Source: Planctomycetota bacterium
GTDB taxonomy: Bacteria; Planctomycetota; B15-G4
Assembly (NCBI GenBank): GCA_029259715.1
Contig: JAJDEP010000009.1
Coordinates: 1-64,000 of the forward strand
DNA length: 64,000 nucleotides
Reading direction: 5' to 3'
Shown piece after piece: positions 54,383-62,616 of the stretch. Each line of letters begins with the position of its first letter. Position 1 is the first letter of the stretch. A program made the translations under genes and the position numbers. The notes under the pieces are model-generated. The model ran no database searches and was not told the origin of the DNA. It saw only the letters and a list, made by a program, of their open reading frames with translations.

Positions 54383-55930
54383 TTGCGCACCCTGTACCGT
54401 TTCGCTCTCGGACTGCTGCCCCTGGTCGTGCTGCTGGCACTGCTGGAGGTCGTGTTCTGGGTGGGCGGGATGGGCGGCGACGAGCAGCTCTCACTCTCGC
54501 GGGGTTTCGACCGCAGCGCGGCCTACATCGTCCCCGACCCTGAGGTGGCCGGCGGCTTCCGCACCCAGATGTGGGAGGTCGACTACCTCGAGGTGGCGAT
54601 CCCGCCCAAGACCGATGCGAAACGCCTGATCCTGTTCGGCGGCAGCAACACCCAGGGCTTTCCCGAGCCGGTGCTCGAGATGCTGCTCGACATTGCGCGG
54701 CCGCAGGATCGTTGGGAGGTGGTGAACCTGGGCCGCTCGGGTTACGGCAGCGAGCGCGTCTCGATCCTGCTCGAACAGGCCATGGACCTGCTGGCCCCGG
54801 ACGCGGTGCTGATCTACTGCGGGCACAACGAGTTCATGGAGCGGGGCTTCCGCGACCAGCTCGCCGAACAAGGGGCCCTGTCGCTCACGGGCAAGGTGGC
54901 CAAGCGCTTCATGCGGTTACGGACGATGCGCCTGATCACGGCGCAGCTCGAGCCGGACCTGAAGGACCGCTCGTTCGATCGCAAGCCCGAGCCGCGCATC
55001 GTGGGGCGCGACAAGTCGTACCGGACGTTGTCGCTCGACGACACGCTGAGCTTCTGGCGGGCCTACCAGGCCAACCTGCGGCGCATGTGCGAGACGGCGC
55101 GGGCCGGCGGGGCGGCCGTGATCCTGAGCACGATCATCGGCAACGACTTCTCGTCGCCCTACGTCGCCAACATCAACTCCGAGCTCGAGTACGACGTGCG
55201 CAAGGCCTATGGCCGCCTGCGGAGGGTGAGCCTCGAATTCTTCCCCGAGCGCCTGCGACGGCACCTGATGCCGCCCGTGCGCCTCGACCAGCCGGACTGG
55301 GGCGTGACGCTGCGCCCCGAGGAACGCGACGCCCGCCTCGCGAACCCGCCGGCCGGCGCACGGGTGGTGCCCGCGCTGCGCACCCTGACCGGGCGCCTGG
55401 CCGCCATGCCCGCCACCGACTACACCAAGGCCCGCTCCATCGAGGGGGCGCACTGGAGCGATCCGCGCCTGTGGACCTCGGCCGTGCACGAGCTGCTGGC
55501 CACCCTCGCGGTGTTGCACGCCCGGGACATCACCGAGGACGAGCGGGCCCAGCTGCGCCGGGCCGACGAGGGCTACGGCCGGGCCCTGGACACGGTGCCG
55601 GGCCACCCCCAGGCGCTGTACGAGCACGGTTTGGTCAAGTACCTGCTGGGCGAGACGGACGCGGCCCGACGCCTGCTGCGCGCGGCGGCCGATGCCGACC
55701 GCGCCCCCCGGCGGGGCAACGACGTCTCCAACGACCTGGTGCGCGCGGTGGCGGCTTCCGTGCCGGGCGTCGAGCTGGTGGACGTCGACGCCGTGTGGCG
55801 CTCCCGCGTCCCCGACGAGCTCATCGGCTACGAGGTCATGACCGACGTGTGCCACCTGCAACCCGGGGCCCGCACGATCCTCATGGCCGACTTCGTGCGC
55901 GCCGTCGTGACCGCGTCTGAGCAGCCCTGA
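54383..55930 (+). CDS. Membrane-anchored SGNH/GDSL-type hydrolase family protein
   Basis: Protein of 515 aa, TTG start 12 bases after ettA. The N-terminal membrane helix is at residues 7-27. SGNH blocks are visible: GGSNTQ with nucleophile Ser88, GRSGYGS (Gly118), GHNEF with Asn149, and TDVCHL near the end with Asp488 and His491. A TPR-like helical insert (residues about 390-450: YGRALDTVPGHPQALYEHGLVKYL) separates the halves. Such proteins act as esterases or O-acyltransferases on surface glycans. A small DUF5989-like gene follows at 56043, an association recalled for SxtJ/SGNH-type clusters. The substrate is unknown. Confidence 0.85.
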   Translation: MRTLYRFALGLLPLVVLLALLEVVFWVGGMGGDEQLSLSRGFDRSAAYIVPDPEVAGGFRTQMWEVDYLEVAIPPKTDAKRLILFGGSNTQGFPEPVLEMLLDIARPQDRWEVVNLGRSGYGSERVSILLEQAMDLLAPDAVLIYCGHNEFMERGFRDQLAEQGALSLTGKVAKRFMRLRTMRLITAQLEPDLKDRSFDRKPEPRIVGRDKSYRTLSLDDTLSFWRAYQANLRRMCETARAGGAAVILSTIIGNDFSSPYVANINSELEYDVRKAYGRLRRVSLEFFPERLRRHLMPPVRLDQPDWGVTLRPEERDARLANPPAGARVVPALRTLTGRLAAMPATDYTKARSIEGAHWSDPRLWTSAVHELLATLAVLHARDITEDERAQLRRADEGYGRALDTVPGHPQALYEHGLVKYLLGETDAARRLLRAAADADRAPRRGNDVSNDLVRAVAASVPGVELVDVDAVWRSRVPDELIGYEVMTDVCHLQPGARTILMADFVRAVVTASEQP

Positions 55931-56042
55931 CGCGCGGGCCGGGCCCCCATCGAGCCGGGCCCGCGGACGGGCGGGGCGCTGGGTGGCGTGACGCGGGGTC
56001 GGGTATGATCACGCCCGCAGTTTCCGCGAGGCCGAGCCCGTC

Positions 56043-56174
56043 ATGATCGAGTACCTGAAGAACAACAAGCGCTTCTGGGTCCCGCCCATCGTGGTGTTCC
56101 TGGCGATCCTGATCTGGGTTGCGTGGAAGGCGGCCAACGCGCCCGGGTCGCCCTTCGAGTACGAGCTGCATTGA
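56043..56174 (+). CDS. Small DUF5989-like single-pass membrane protein
   Basis: A 43-residue protein beginning MIEYLKNNKRFWVPPIVVFL and ending SPFEYELH. A charged N-terminus, a PP turn and one hydrophobic helix (about residues 15-29) followed by a short tail ending in an aromatic/Leu pattern match the DUF5989 family, which usually reads FW-x-x-PI, a helix, then PFIYTLF-like. GAGG is at 56028-56031 and TATGAT at 56004-56009. Its TGA overlaps the next gene's ATG (TGATG). DUF5989 genes are, from memory, usually beside SxtJ, carbamoyltransferase or SGNH genes; the SGNH-type gene lies just upstream. The function is undetermined. Confidence 0.7.
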   Translation: MIEYLKNNKRFWVPPIVVFLAILIWVAWKAANAPGSPFEYELH

Positions 56175-57151
56175 TGGTGGGCGCGGGCGGCACGACGTCG
56201 AAGCTCCGGGTGGCAAGCCTGTTGCCCTCGGCCACCGAGATCGTCTGCGCGCTGGGTGCCCAGGACCAGCTCGTGGGCGTCTCGCACGAGTGCGACTTCC
56301 CGCCTTCGGTGGCGAACCTGCGGTCGCTGACTTCGTCGAAGCTCAAGCTCTCGGCGACCAGCGGGTCCATCGACCGGGACGTGCGCGCCGTGCTCACCGA
56401 CGCCTTGGCCATCTATGCCATCGACGTCGACGGCCTGGCGGCCGCGCAGCCCGACGTGATCGTGACCCAGGACCTGTGCGAGGTCTGCGCCGTGTCCCTC
56501 GACGACGTGACGGCGGCGGCCAAGGCGGTGCTCTCGCCCGATGTGCGCATCATCACCCTGCGGCCGACGCGGTTCGGCGACATGCTCGACGACGTGCGGC
56601 GGGTGGGTGAGGCCTTGGGGCTCTCCGAGCGGGGCGTGACCCTGGCCGCTGAGTTGCAGGGGCGGGCCGAGGCCGTGCAGGCCCGGGCCGCGGCGCTCCC
56701 CCAGCGTCCCGCGACCCTGACCCTCGAGTGGCTCGATCCGCCCATGGTGGGCGGCACCTGGATGCCCGAGTTGGTCGAGTGGGCCGGTGGGCGCGCCCTC
56801 GTCACCGAGACCGGCCAGCCGGCGCCCACGCTGCGCCGCGATCAGCTCGCGGTGCTCGACCCGGCGCCCGAGGTGGTCATCGTGAAGCCCTGCGGCTTCC
56901 GCCTCGAGCGGGCCCAGGCCGAACAGGAGGTCCTGGAAGACCTGTTCGACGGGCTGCCCTGGCCGGCGTTGCGCGACGGGCGCGTCTGGCTCTGCGACGG
57001 AAACGCGTACTTCAACCGGTCGGGACCGCGCCTGGTGGAGTCGCTGGAGATCATGGCGGCCTGCCTGCACCCCGAGGCTTTTGACGACTTCGCCCGCGCC
57101 CATGGCGACGCTTTCCGGCGCTGGGAACCGGCGCGTCCGGTCCGTTCGTGA
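56174..57151 (+). CDS. BtuF-like (Peripla_BP_2) protein without a signal peptide
   Basis: Protein of 325 aa. RVASLLPSATEIVCALGAQDQLVGVSHECD is the characteristic N-terminal segment of a BtuF-like family; VIVTQDLCEVCAV, LRPTRFGDMLDDVRRVG and VGGTWMPELVEWAGG follow. The N-terminus (MVGAGGTTSKLRV) has no signal sequence or lipobox, so the protein is probably cytoplasmic, unlike the BtuF of cobalamin import. No transporter genes are adjacent. The ATG at 56174 overlaps the stop of the DUF5989-like gene, implying translational coupling. Corrinoid binding is a family-based guess; the nearby B12-type radical SAM gene makes it plausible. Confidence 0.85.
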   Translation: MVGAGGTTSKLRVASLLPSATEIVCALGAQDQLVGVSHECDFPPSVANLRSLTSSKLKLSATSGSIDRDVRAVLTDALAIYAIDVDGLAAAQPDVIVTQDLCEVCAVSLDDVTAAAKAVLSPDVRIITLRPTRFGDMLDDVRRVGEALGLSERGVTLAAELQGRAEAVQARAAALPQRPATLTLEWLDPPMVGGTWMPELVEWAGGRALVTETGQPAPTLRRDQLAVLDPAPEVVIVKPCGFRLERAQAEQEVLEDLFDGLPWPALRDGRVWLCDGNAYFNRSGPRLVESLEIMAACLHPEAFDDFARAHGDAFRRWEPARPVRS

Positions 57152-57261
57152 CGCGCGCCCGGGCGGCGGGGTGACCCTCGGCCCGCACCGGCATCCGAGG
57201 GGGCTGACAGAGGGACGGGCCCGGGCCCGGGGATGGGCACCCGACGGACACAGGGGGATCG

Positions 57262-59223
57262 ATGACCACGGATCGTGAAGTCCGCGAGGGCCGCCACTGG
57301 TTCCGCGTCGCCGCTGTCGGCGAACTGCCCGAGGGCCGCGTGAAGACGGTGGTGGCGGGCCATCGCTCCCTGGCCCTGTCCCACTTCGAAGGCAAGCACT
57401 GCGCGCTCGACAACGCGTGCCCGCATCAGGGCGGTCCCCTCGGCGAGGGCTCCATCGAGGGCGGTTGGCTGCGCTGCCCCTGGCACGGCTGGGACTATCA
57501 CCCCTGCACGGGCAAGTCGCCGGGGGGCTTCGGCGATGGCATCGAACAGTTCCCCGTGGAGGAACGCGACGACGGCCTCTGGGTGGGACTGCCCGAGGAA
57601 GAGGCGCCGCCCGAGACGGTCACCGACGTCATGGCCCGCACGCTCACCAACTGGGGCGTGACCCACGTCTTCGGCATGGTCGGGCACAGCAACCTCGGTC
57701 TGGCCGACGCGCTGCGGCGCGAGGAGCAGGCCGGCCGCCTGACGTTCATCGGGGTGCGCCATGAGGGCGCCGCGGCGTTCGCGGCCTCGGGCTACGCCAA
57801 GCTCACCGGCCGTCCGGCCGCCTGCCTGACCATCGCGGGCCCCGGCGCGACCAACCTGCTCACGGGCCTGTGGGACGCCAAGGTCGACCGCGCGCCGATC
57901 CTCGCGCTCACGGGCCAGGTCGATTCGCAGGTGCTGGGTCCCGGCGCCTTCCAGGAGGTCGACCTCGGCGCGGCCTTCGCCGCGGTGGCCGCGTGGAGCC
58001 AACCCGTCCTGGCCACCAGCAAGCACGCCGAGCTCGTCTCGCTCGCCGTGAAGCACGCGATCCTGCAACGCGACGTTGCGCACCTCGTCTTCCCCGACGA
58101 GGTGCAGACCCTGCCGGCTGGAGAGGGCGCGCAGCCGGCCGGGCCTGAGGGCCGCGTCACCCGGCGCACGATCACGCCGCCGGCCGAGTCCCTCGACGAG
58201 GCGGTGGCCCTGCTGGGCAAGGCCAAGCGTCCGGTCATCGTCGTCGGCCACGGCGCCCGCTTCGAGATGGACGCCGTGGTGGCCCTGGCCGAAAGCCTCT
58301 CCGCGCCGGTGATCACCACCTTCAAGGGCAAGGGCCTGATCCCCGATGCGCACCCCCTGGCCGGAGGTGTCCTCGGTCGCAGCGGCACGCCCATCGCGAG
58401 CTGGTTCATGAACGAGGCCGACGCGCTGCTGGTGCTGGGCGCGTCCTTCGCCAATCACACGGGCATCACGCCCAAGCTGCCCACGGTGCAGGTGGACTTC
58501 GATCCCATGATCCTGGGCAAGACCCACCCGGTGGACGTGCTCGTGTGGGGCGAGATCGGCGTGACCGCCGGCCTGCTGCGCGAGCGGCTGCACGGACACA
58601 CCGAGACCGTGGACGTGCGTCCCGAGCTGGCCGAGCGCTGGAAACTGTGGCGGGCCGAGAAGGCCAGCCGCGCCGCCGACGACCGCGGCGCGGGGGTGAA
58701 CTCGGCGGCCGTGTTCGCGGCTCTCTCGCGGCACGCCGACCCCGACGCCGTCATCGCCGTGGACGTCGGCAACAACACCTACTCCTTCGGTCGCTACTTC
58801 GAGTGCGAGCGGCAGTCGGTGCTCATGTCGGGCTACCTCGGGTCCATCGGCTTCGGCTATCCGGCCGCCATGGGGGCTTGGGCTGCCGCGCCGCACCGGC
58901 AGATCCTCGCGGTCACCGGCGACGGCGGATTCGGCCAGTACATGGGCGAGCTCACCACGGCGGTGAAGCACGCCATGCCCATCAAGCACGTGCTGCTCAA
59001 CAACAGCGAGCTCGGCAAGATCAGCAAGGAGCAGCGGGCCGGGCACTGGGACGTGTGGCAGACGTCGCTGCACAACCCCGACTTCTCACGCTACGCCGAG
59101 AATTGCGGCGCCCTGGGCGTGCGCGTCACCGTGCTGTCCGAGCTCGACACGGCCCTGCAGCGGGTGCTCGCCCACGACGGTCCGGCCTTGCTCGAGGTGA
59201 TCACCGACGCTGAGTTGATCTGA
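57262..59223 (+). CDS. Fusion of a Rieske ferredoxin domain and a TPP-dependent enzyme
   Basis: Protein of 653 aa. Residues 10-110 are a complete Rieske [2Fe-2S] domain: Cys53 and His55 in NACPHQGG, Cys72 and His75 in CPWHGW. Residues 115-650 are a complete thiamine-pyrophosphate enzyme of the acetolactate synthase/pyruvate oxidase type: RHEGAAAFAASGYA with catalytic Glu168, GPGATNLLTGLWDA, and the TPP/Mg motif GDGGFGQY (553-) ending at Asn580-Asn581. ATG 57262 follows AGGGGGATC. The Rieske domain could take electrons directly from the enamine intermediate. The gene stands alone between a BtuF-like gene and a convergent acyl-CoA ligase. The substrate is unknown. Confidence 0.93.
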   Translation: MTTDREVREGRHWFRVAAVGELPEGRVKTVVAGHRSLALSHFEGKHCALDNACPHQGGPLGEGSIEGGWLRCPWHGWDYHPCTGKSPGGFGDGIEQFPVEERDDGLWVGLPEEEAPPETVTDVMARTLTNWGVTHVFGMVGHSNLGLADALRREEQAGRLTFIGVRHEGAAAFAASGYAKLTGRPAACLTIAGPGATNLLTGLWDAKVDRAPILALTGQVDSQVLGPGAFQEVDLGAAFAAVAAWSQPVLATSKHAELVSLAVKHAILQRDVAHLVFPDEVQTLPAGEGAQPAGPEGRVTRRTITPPAESLDEAVALLGKAKRPVIVVGHGARFEMDAVVALAESLSAPVITTFKGKGLIPDAHPLAGGVLGRSGTPIASWFMNEADALLVLGASFANHTGITPKLPTVQVDFDPMILGKTHPVDVLVWGEIGVTAGLLRERLHGHTETVDVRPELAERWKLWRAEKASRAADDRGAGVNSAAVFAALSRHADPDAVIAVDVGNNTYSFGRYFECERQSVLMSGYLGSIGFGYPAAMGAWAAAPHRQILAVTGDGGFGQYMGELTTAVKHAMPIKHVLLNNSELGKISKEQRAGHWDVWQTSLHNPDFSRYAENCGALGVRVTVLSELDTALQRVLAHDGPALLEVITDAELI

Positions 59224-59244
59224 ACGCCGAGCTGCCCGGGGCCG

Positions 59245-59270
59245 GCCGGTCAGTCGGGCCGGTCAGTCGG
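59245..59270. repeat. Two tandem 13-bp units across the 3' end of the acyl-CoA ligase gene
   Basis: GCCGGTCAGTCGG is repeated exactly at 59245-59257 and 59258-59270. The second copy contains the ligase stop codon (59263-59265, minus strand). Convergent genes end on either side. Confidence 0.8.
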
Positions 59271-60936
59271 GCATGTCGAACAAGGCGCGCAGCGCGAACT
59301 TCTTGACCTTGCCCGAGCCCGTGAGCGGGAAGGTGTCGAAGGTCTTCCACACCCGCGGCACCTTGAACGCGGCCAGGCGCTCGCCCACGTACGCGGCCAG
59401 GGCCTCGGTGTCGAGCGCGCTGCCGGCGGTGGGGATGATCGCCGCGGCCACCTCTTCGCCCAGCCGTTCGTGGGGCACGCCCACCACGGACGCGTCGGCC
59501 ACGGACGGGTGGGTGCGCAGCACGGCCTCGATCTCGGCCGGCGCGACGTTCTCGCCGCCCCGGATGATCAGGTCCTTCAGGCGGCCGGAGATGTGCAGGT
59601 AGCCCTCGGCGTCCACCGACCCGAGGTCGCCGGTGCGGAACCAGCCGTCGTCGGTGATCGCCGCGGCGGTGGCCGACTCGTCGTTGTGGTAGCCGACCAT
59701 GACGTTGGGGCCCGAGACCCACACCTCGCCCTCGTCACCGATCGGGCGGGGGTCGCCGGTGGCGGGGTCGGCGATGCGCACCTGCACGTTGGGGAGAGGG
59801 CGCCCGACGGCATGGGCGCGCCGCTCGAACGGCTCCTCGGGGCGCACGCCGGTGACGCCGGGCGAGGTCTCGGTGAGTCCGTAGGCGATGCCGATGCCCG
59901 GGCAGTCGAGGCGGTCGCGGATCAGCTCCATGAGCGCGGCGGGCACCGGGGCGCCGGCCACGAATCCCGTGCGCAACGAGGCCGATGCGAAGTTCTCGCG
60001 GTCGGGGTGGTTGATCAGCGCGCTGAACATGGTCGGCACGCCGTGGAGGATCGTGATCTTCTCCTCGGCGATCAGGCGCAGGGCGGCGCCGGGTTCGAAG
60101 GCCGGGATGCAGCACAGCGTCGCGCCGTGGGTGTAGGCGCCCAGCACGCAGACCACGCAGCCGAAGCAGTGGAACAGCGGCACCATCAGGGCCACCCGGT
60201 CGTCGGGGGTGGTGTGCATCAGTGCGCCGATGGCGTGGGCGTTGGCGATGAGGTTGGCGTGGCTGAGCATGACGCCCTTGGGGAAGCCCGTGGTGCCGGA
60301 CGTGTACTGGATGTTGACCACGTCCTCGGGGCGGCATGCGGCCTGTCGCTCGGCCAGCGCCTCCGCCGTGACGTGCCGGCTCCCGTCCATGACTTCGGCC
60401 AAGGAGAAGAGCGGTCCCCTGACCACGTCCTGGTCGCCGCTCATGGGGTGGATGCCGCGGGGCGCGAGCTCGCCGGGCCCGCTCGGCAACCACACGCGGT
60501 AGCGCAGGCGCGACAGGGCGGCGTCGCGCCGCTCGAACAGGCTGTCGAGCACTGCCGTGGGCTCGAGGTTGCCGTGACGCGCCCCGTGGAGGATGGCCAC
60601 GGCCTGGCACTGGTCGAGCACGTAGGCGAGCTCGTCGGCCTTGAGGGCGGTGTTGACGGTGACGAGCACCGCACCGATGCGGGCCAGGGCGAACTGCAGG
60701 GGCACCCAGTCCGGCACGTTCTGGGCCCACACCGCCACGTGCTCGCCGCGCTCGATGCCGAGGTACATGAGCCCCCGGGCGATGAGGTCGACGCGCTCGT
60801 CGAGCTGGCGGAAGGACATCCGCAGGGGGGAGTCACCGTGGACGAAGGCCGGGTAGGTCAGTGCCTCGCCGTCGCCCCGACGTTCCACCAGGGTGCTCAG
60901 CAGGCTCCCGAGAGTGCCTTCCGCGATGGGTTCCAA
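59263..60936 (-). CDS. AMP-dependent acyl-CoA ligase (fatty-acid/carboxylate-CoA ligase type)
   Basis: Protein of 557 aa of the ANL superfamily, activating a carboxylate as acyl-AMP and then acyl-CoA. Motifs are YTSGTTGFPKGV (phosphate loop), YGLTETSPG, GYHNDESAT, GWFRTGDLG, GRLKDLIIRGGENV and the C-terminal lysine region PLTGSGKVKKFALR. The TTG at 60934-60936 is chosen because GGGGAGAGGAG (60942-60952) sits five bases upstream; the frame remains open for 47 more codons of low-complexity sequence. It is convergent with the Rieske-TPP gene. The sequence is nearest to medium/long-chain ligases such as those with the PLFHCFG motif. Confidence 0.9.
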   Translation of the reverse strand: MEPIAEGTLGSLLSTLVERRGDGEALTYPAFVHGDSPLRMSFRQLDERVDLIARGLMYLGIERGEHVAVWAQNVPDWVPLQFALARIGAVLVTVNTALKADELAYVLDQCQAVAILHGARHGNLEPTAVLDSLFERRDAALSRLRYRVWLPSGPGELAPRGIHPMSGDQDVVRGPLFSLAEVMDGSRHVTAEALAERQAACRPEDVVNIQYTSGTTGFPKGVMLSHANLIANAHAIGALMHTTPDDRVALMVPLFHCFGCVVCVLGAYTHGATLCCIPAFEPGAALRLIAEEKITILHGVPTMFSALINHPDRENFASASLRTGFVAGAPVPAALMELIRDRLDCPGIGIAYGLTETSPGVTGVRPEEPFERRAHAVGRPLPNVQVRIADPATGDPRPIGDEGEVWVSGPNVMVGYHNDESATAAAITDDGWFRTGDLGSVDAEGYLHISGRLKDLIIRGGENVAPAEIEAVLRTHPSVADASVVGVPHERLGEEVAAAIIPTAGSALDTEALAAYVGERLAAFKVPRVWKTFDTFPLTGSGKVKKFALRALFDMPD

Positions 60937-60941
60937 ATCCG

Positions 60942-60952
60942 CTCCTCTCCCC
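60942..60952 (-). promoter_or_regulatory. Strong Shine-Dalgarno sequence fixing a TTG start
   Basis: GGGGAGAGGAG on the minus strand, five bases before the TTG at 60934-60936. It decides the acyl-CoA ligase start, because an upstream in-frame ATG lacks such a site. Confidence 0.75.
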
Positions 60953-61076
60953 TTCCGGGTCGGCGCCTGTGCGCGACCCGCTCGGACCGCCGAGTCTAGC
61001 GCCCGGACCGGGGGCGGCGACAGCGATCGGGGCCTCCGTGTCAGAACCGCGGGGCGGCGCACCGCTATGATGGACA

Positions 61077-62606
61077 ATGATGCGTGCTCTCCTCGTCCGT
61101 CCGCCTTCGATCCTCGGCCGCATTGGCCGTCAGAATCTGCAGCACCCGACCAACATCGTCGGCCTCGCGAGTGAGCTGATCGCCCGGGGACACGCCGCCC
61201 GCGTGCTCGACCTCGAGGTGGCGCCCGGGGGGCTGGACGAGCTCGACCGCGTGCTCCGGGAGTGGGACCCCGACCTGGTGGGGGTCTCGGTGGTCACGCC
61301 CCACGTGCCCGGCGCCGCGGCGCTGTTGGCTCGGGTGCGCGGGCAGCGACCGCGGGCCGTGCTGGTGGCCGGCGGGCCCCATGCGACCGCCCTGCCCGAG
61401 GACCTGCTCGACGAGATCCCGCCCCTCGACGCGATCTGCGTCGGCGAGGGCGACGAGAGCCTGCCGGAGCTCTGCAGCCTGATCGAGGCCGGCGCGCTGC
61501 GCGGCGGCGTCGGCGCCGATCTCTCGGCCCTGACCGAACTGCCCGGCTTCGTCGTGCGCGGTCACGGGCACACCGGATGGCGCGAGCCCATCGGCGATCT
61601 CGATGCCCTCGCACCCCTCGACCGCTCGCTCCTCGACTGGGACGCCTACACGCGGTTGTCGGGGCACAAGGGGGTGGCCAGCCCGGGCGTCATCCGCAAG
61701 GGCATCCGCGCGACCCAGGTGCACCTCTCGCGGGGCTGCTACGCCCGCTGCGTCTTCTGCAGCACCAACGCCGTGTGGGGCGAGCGGGCCCGGCCCGGCA
61801 TCCGGCGGCGCTCGGTGGGGGCTGTGCTCGAGGAGATCGATCGCCTGGCAGGCGACCACGGCATCAACCACCTCAACTTCGAGGACGACATCTTCCCGCC
61901 CACGCTCACCTACCTCGAGGAGCTGGGCCAGGCGCTCGTGGGCCGCGGCTTCACCTGGAGCTGTAACGCCCGCGTGGACGGCCTGCGGCGCGAACACTTC
62001 GAGCTCATGGCGGCCAGCGGCTGCCGCAAGATCGACTTCGGCGTCGAGAGCGGATCCGAGCGCATCCTCGAACTGAACAAGAAGCTCGTGACCCGTGATC
62101 GGGTCGTGACCGTCTTCGCGGAGGCCAAGCGGGTGGGCATCCTGCGCACGGCCTACCTGATGCTCGGCAGCCACGTCGACGAGACGCCGGACGAGGTCGA
62201 ACAGACCTGGGCCCTGGCCAAGGAGATCGACCCGGACTTCGCGACCTTCACGGTGGCCTGCCCCTACCCGGGCACCGAGTTGTGGACGGTGTGCAACGAG
62301 CGCGGCTACCTCGAACGGCTGCCGTCCGGGCGACCCGACTGGAAGCGCTACGGCTACTACCCGGGCCTGCCGCCGTGGCGCTTCACCCATTTCAGCCCCG
62401 AGCAGATGCTCGCCACCCAGCAGCGCTTCCTGCGCCGCTTCTACCTCAACCCGCGCTTCGCCTGGCGCATGCTGCGGCGTGTGCGCGGGGGCGACAGCCT
62501 GGGCGCGCTGGTTACGGCGGGCCTCGACGTGGCCCACTTCCTGCTGAAGGACGTGGGGCGCCGGGTGCGGCGTCCCCTGCTGTCGTCAACGGGGGATCGC
62601 GGCTAG
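61077..62606 (+). CDS. B12-binding-type radical SAM protein
   Basis: Protein of 509 aa. The N-terminal 165 residues resemble a cobalamin-binding Rossmann domain (RALLVRPPSILGRI, LVGVSVVTPHVPGAAAL, VLVAGGPHATALPE, ICVGEGDESLPEL). The radical SAM core starts at HLSRGCYARCVFCS, with cluster cysteines 221, 225 and 228. FEDDIFPP, DFGVESGSERIL and a C-terminal helical part follow. Members of this class catalyse methylation, cyclisation or ring-opening reactions, including bacteriochlorophyll and hopanoid modification. The ATG at 61077 is five bases after TATGAT (61066-61071) with no Shine-Dalgarno. The substrate is not evident from neighbours. Confidence 0.9.
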   Translation: MMRALLVRPPSILGRIGRQNLQHPTNIVGLASELIARGHAARVLDLEVAPGGLDELDRVLREWDPDLVGVSVVTPHVPGAAALLARVRGQRPRAVLVAGGPHATALPEDLLDEIPPLDAICVGEGDESLPELCSLIEAGALRGGVGADLSALTELPGFVVRGHGHTGWREPIGDLDALAPLDRSLLDWDAYTRLSGHKGVASPGVIRKGIRATQVHLSRGCYARCVFCSTNAVWGERARPGIRRRSVGAVLEEIDRLAGDHGINHLNFEDDIFPPTLTYLEELGQALVGRGFTWSCNARVDGLRREHFELMAASGCRKIDFGVESGSERILELNKKLVTRDRVVTVFAEAKRVGILRTAYLMLGSHVDETPDEVEQTWALAKEIDPDFATFTVACPYPGTELWTVCNERGYLERLPSGRPDWKRYGYYPGLPPWRFTHFSPEQMLATQQRFLRRFYLNPRFAWRMLRRVRGGDSLGALVTAGLDVAHFLLKDVGRRVRRPLLSSTGDRG

Positions 62607-62616
62607 ACTCGGGCCC

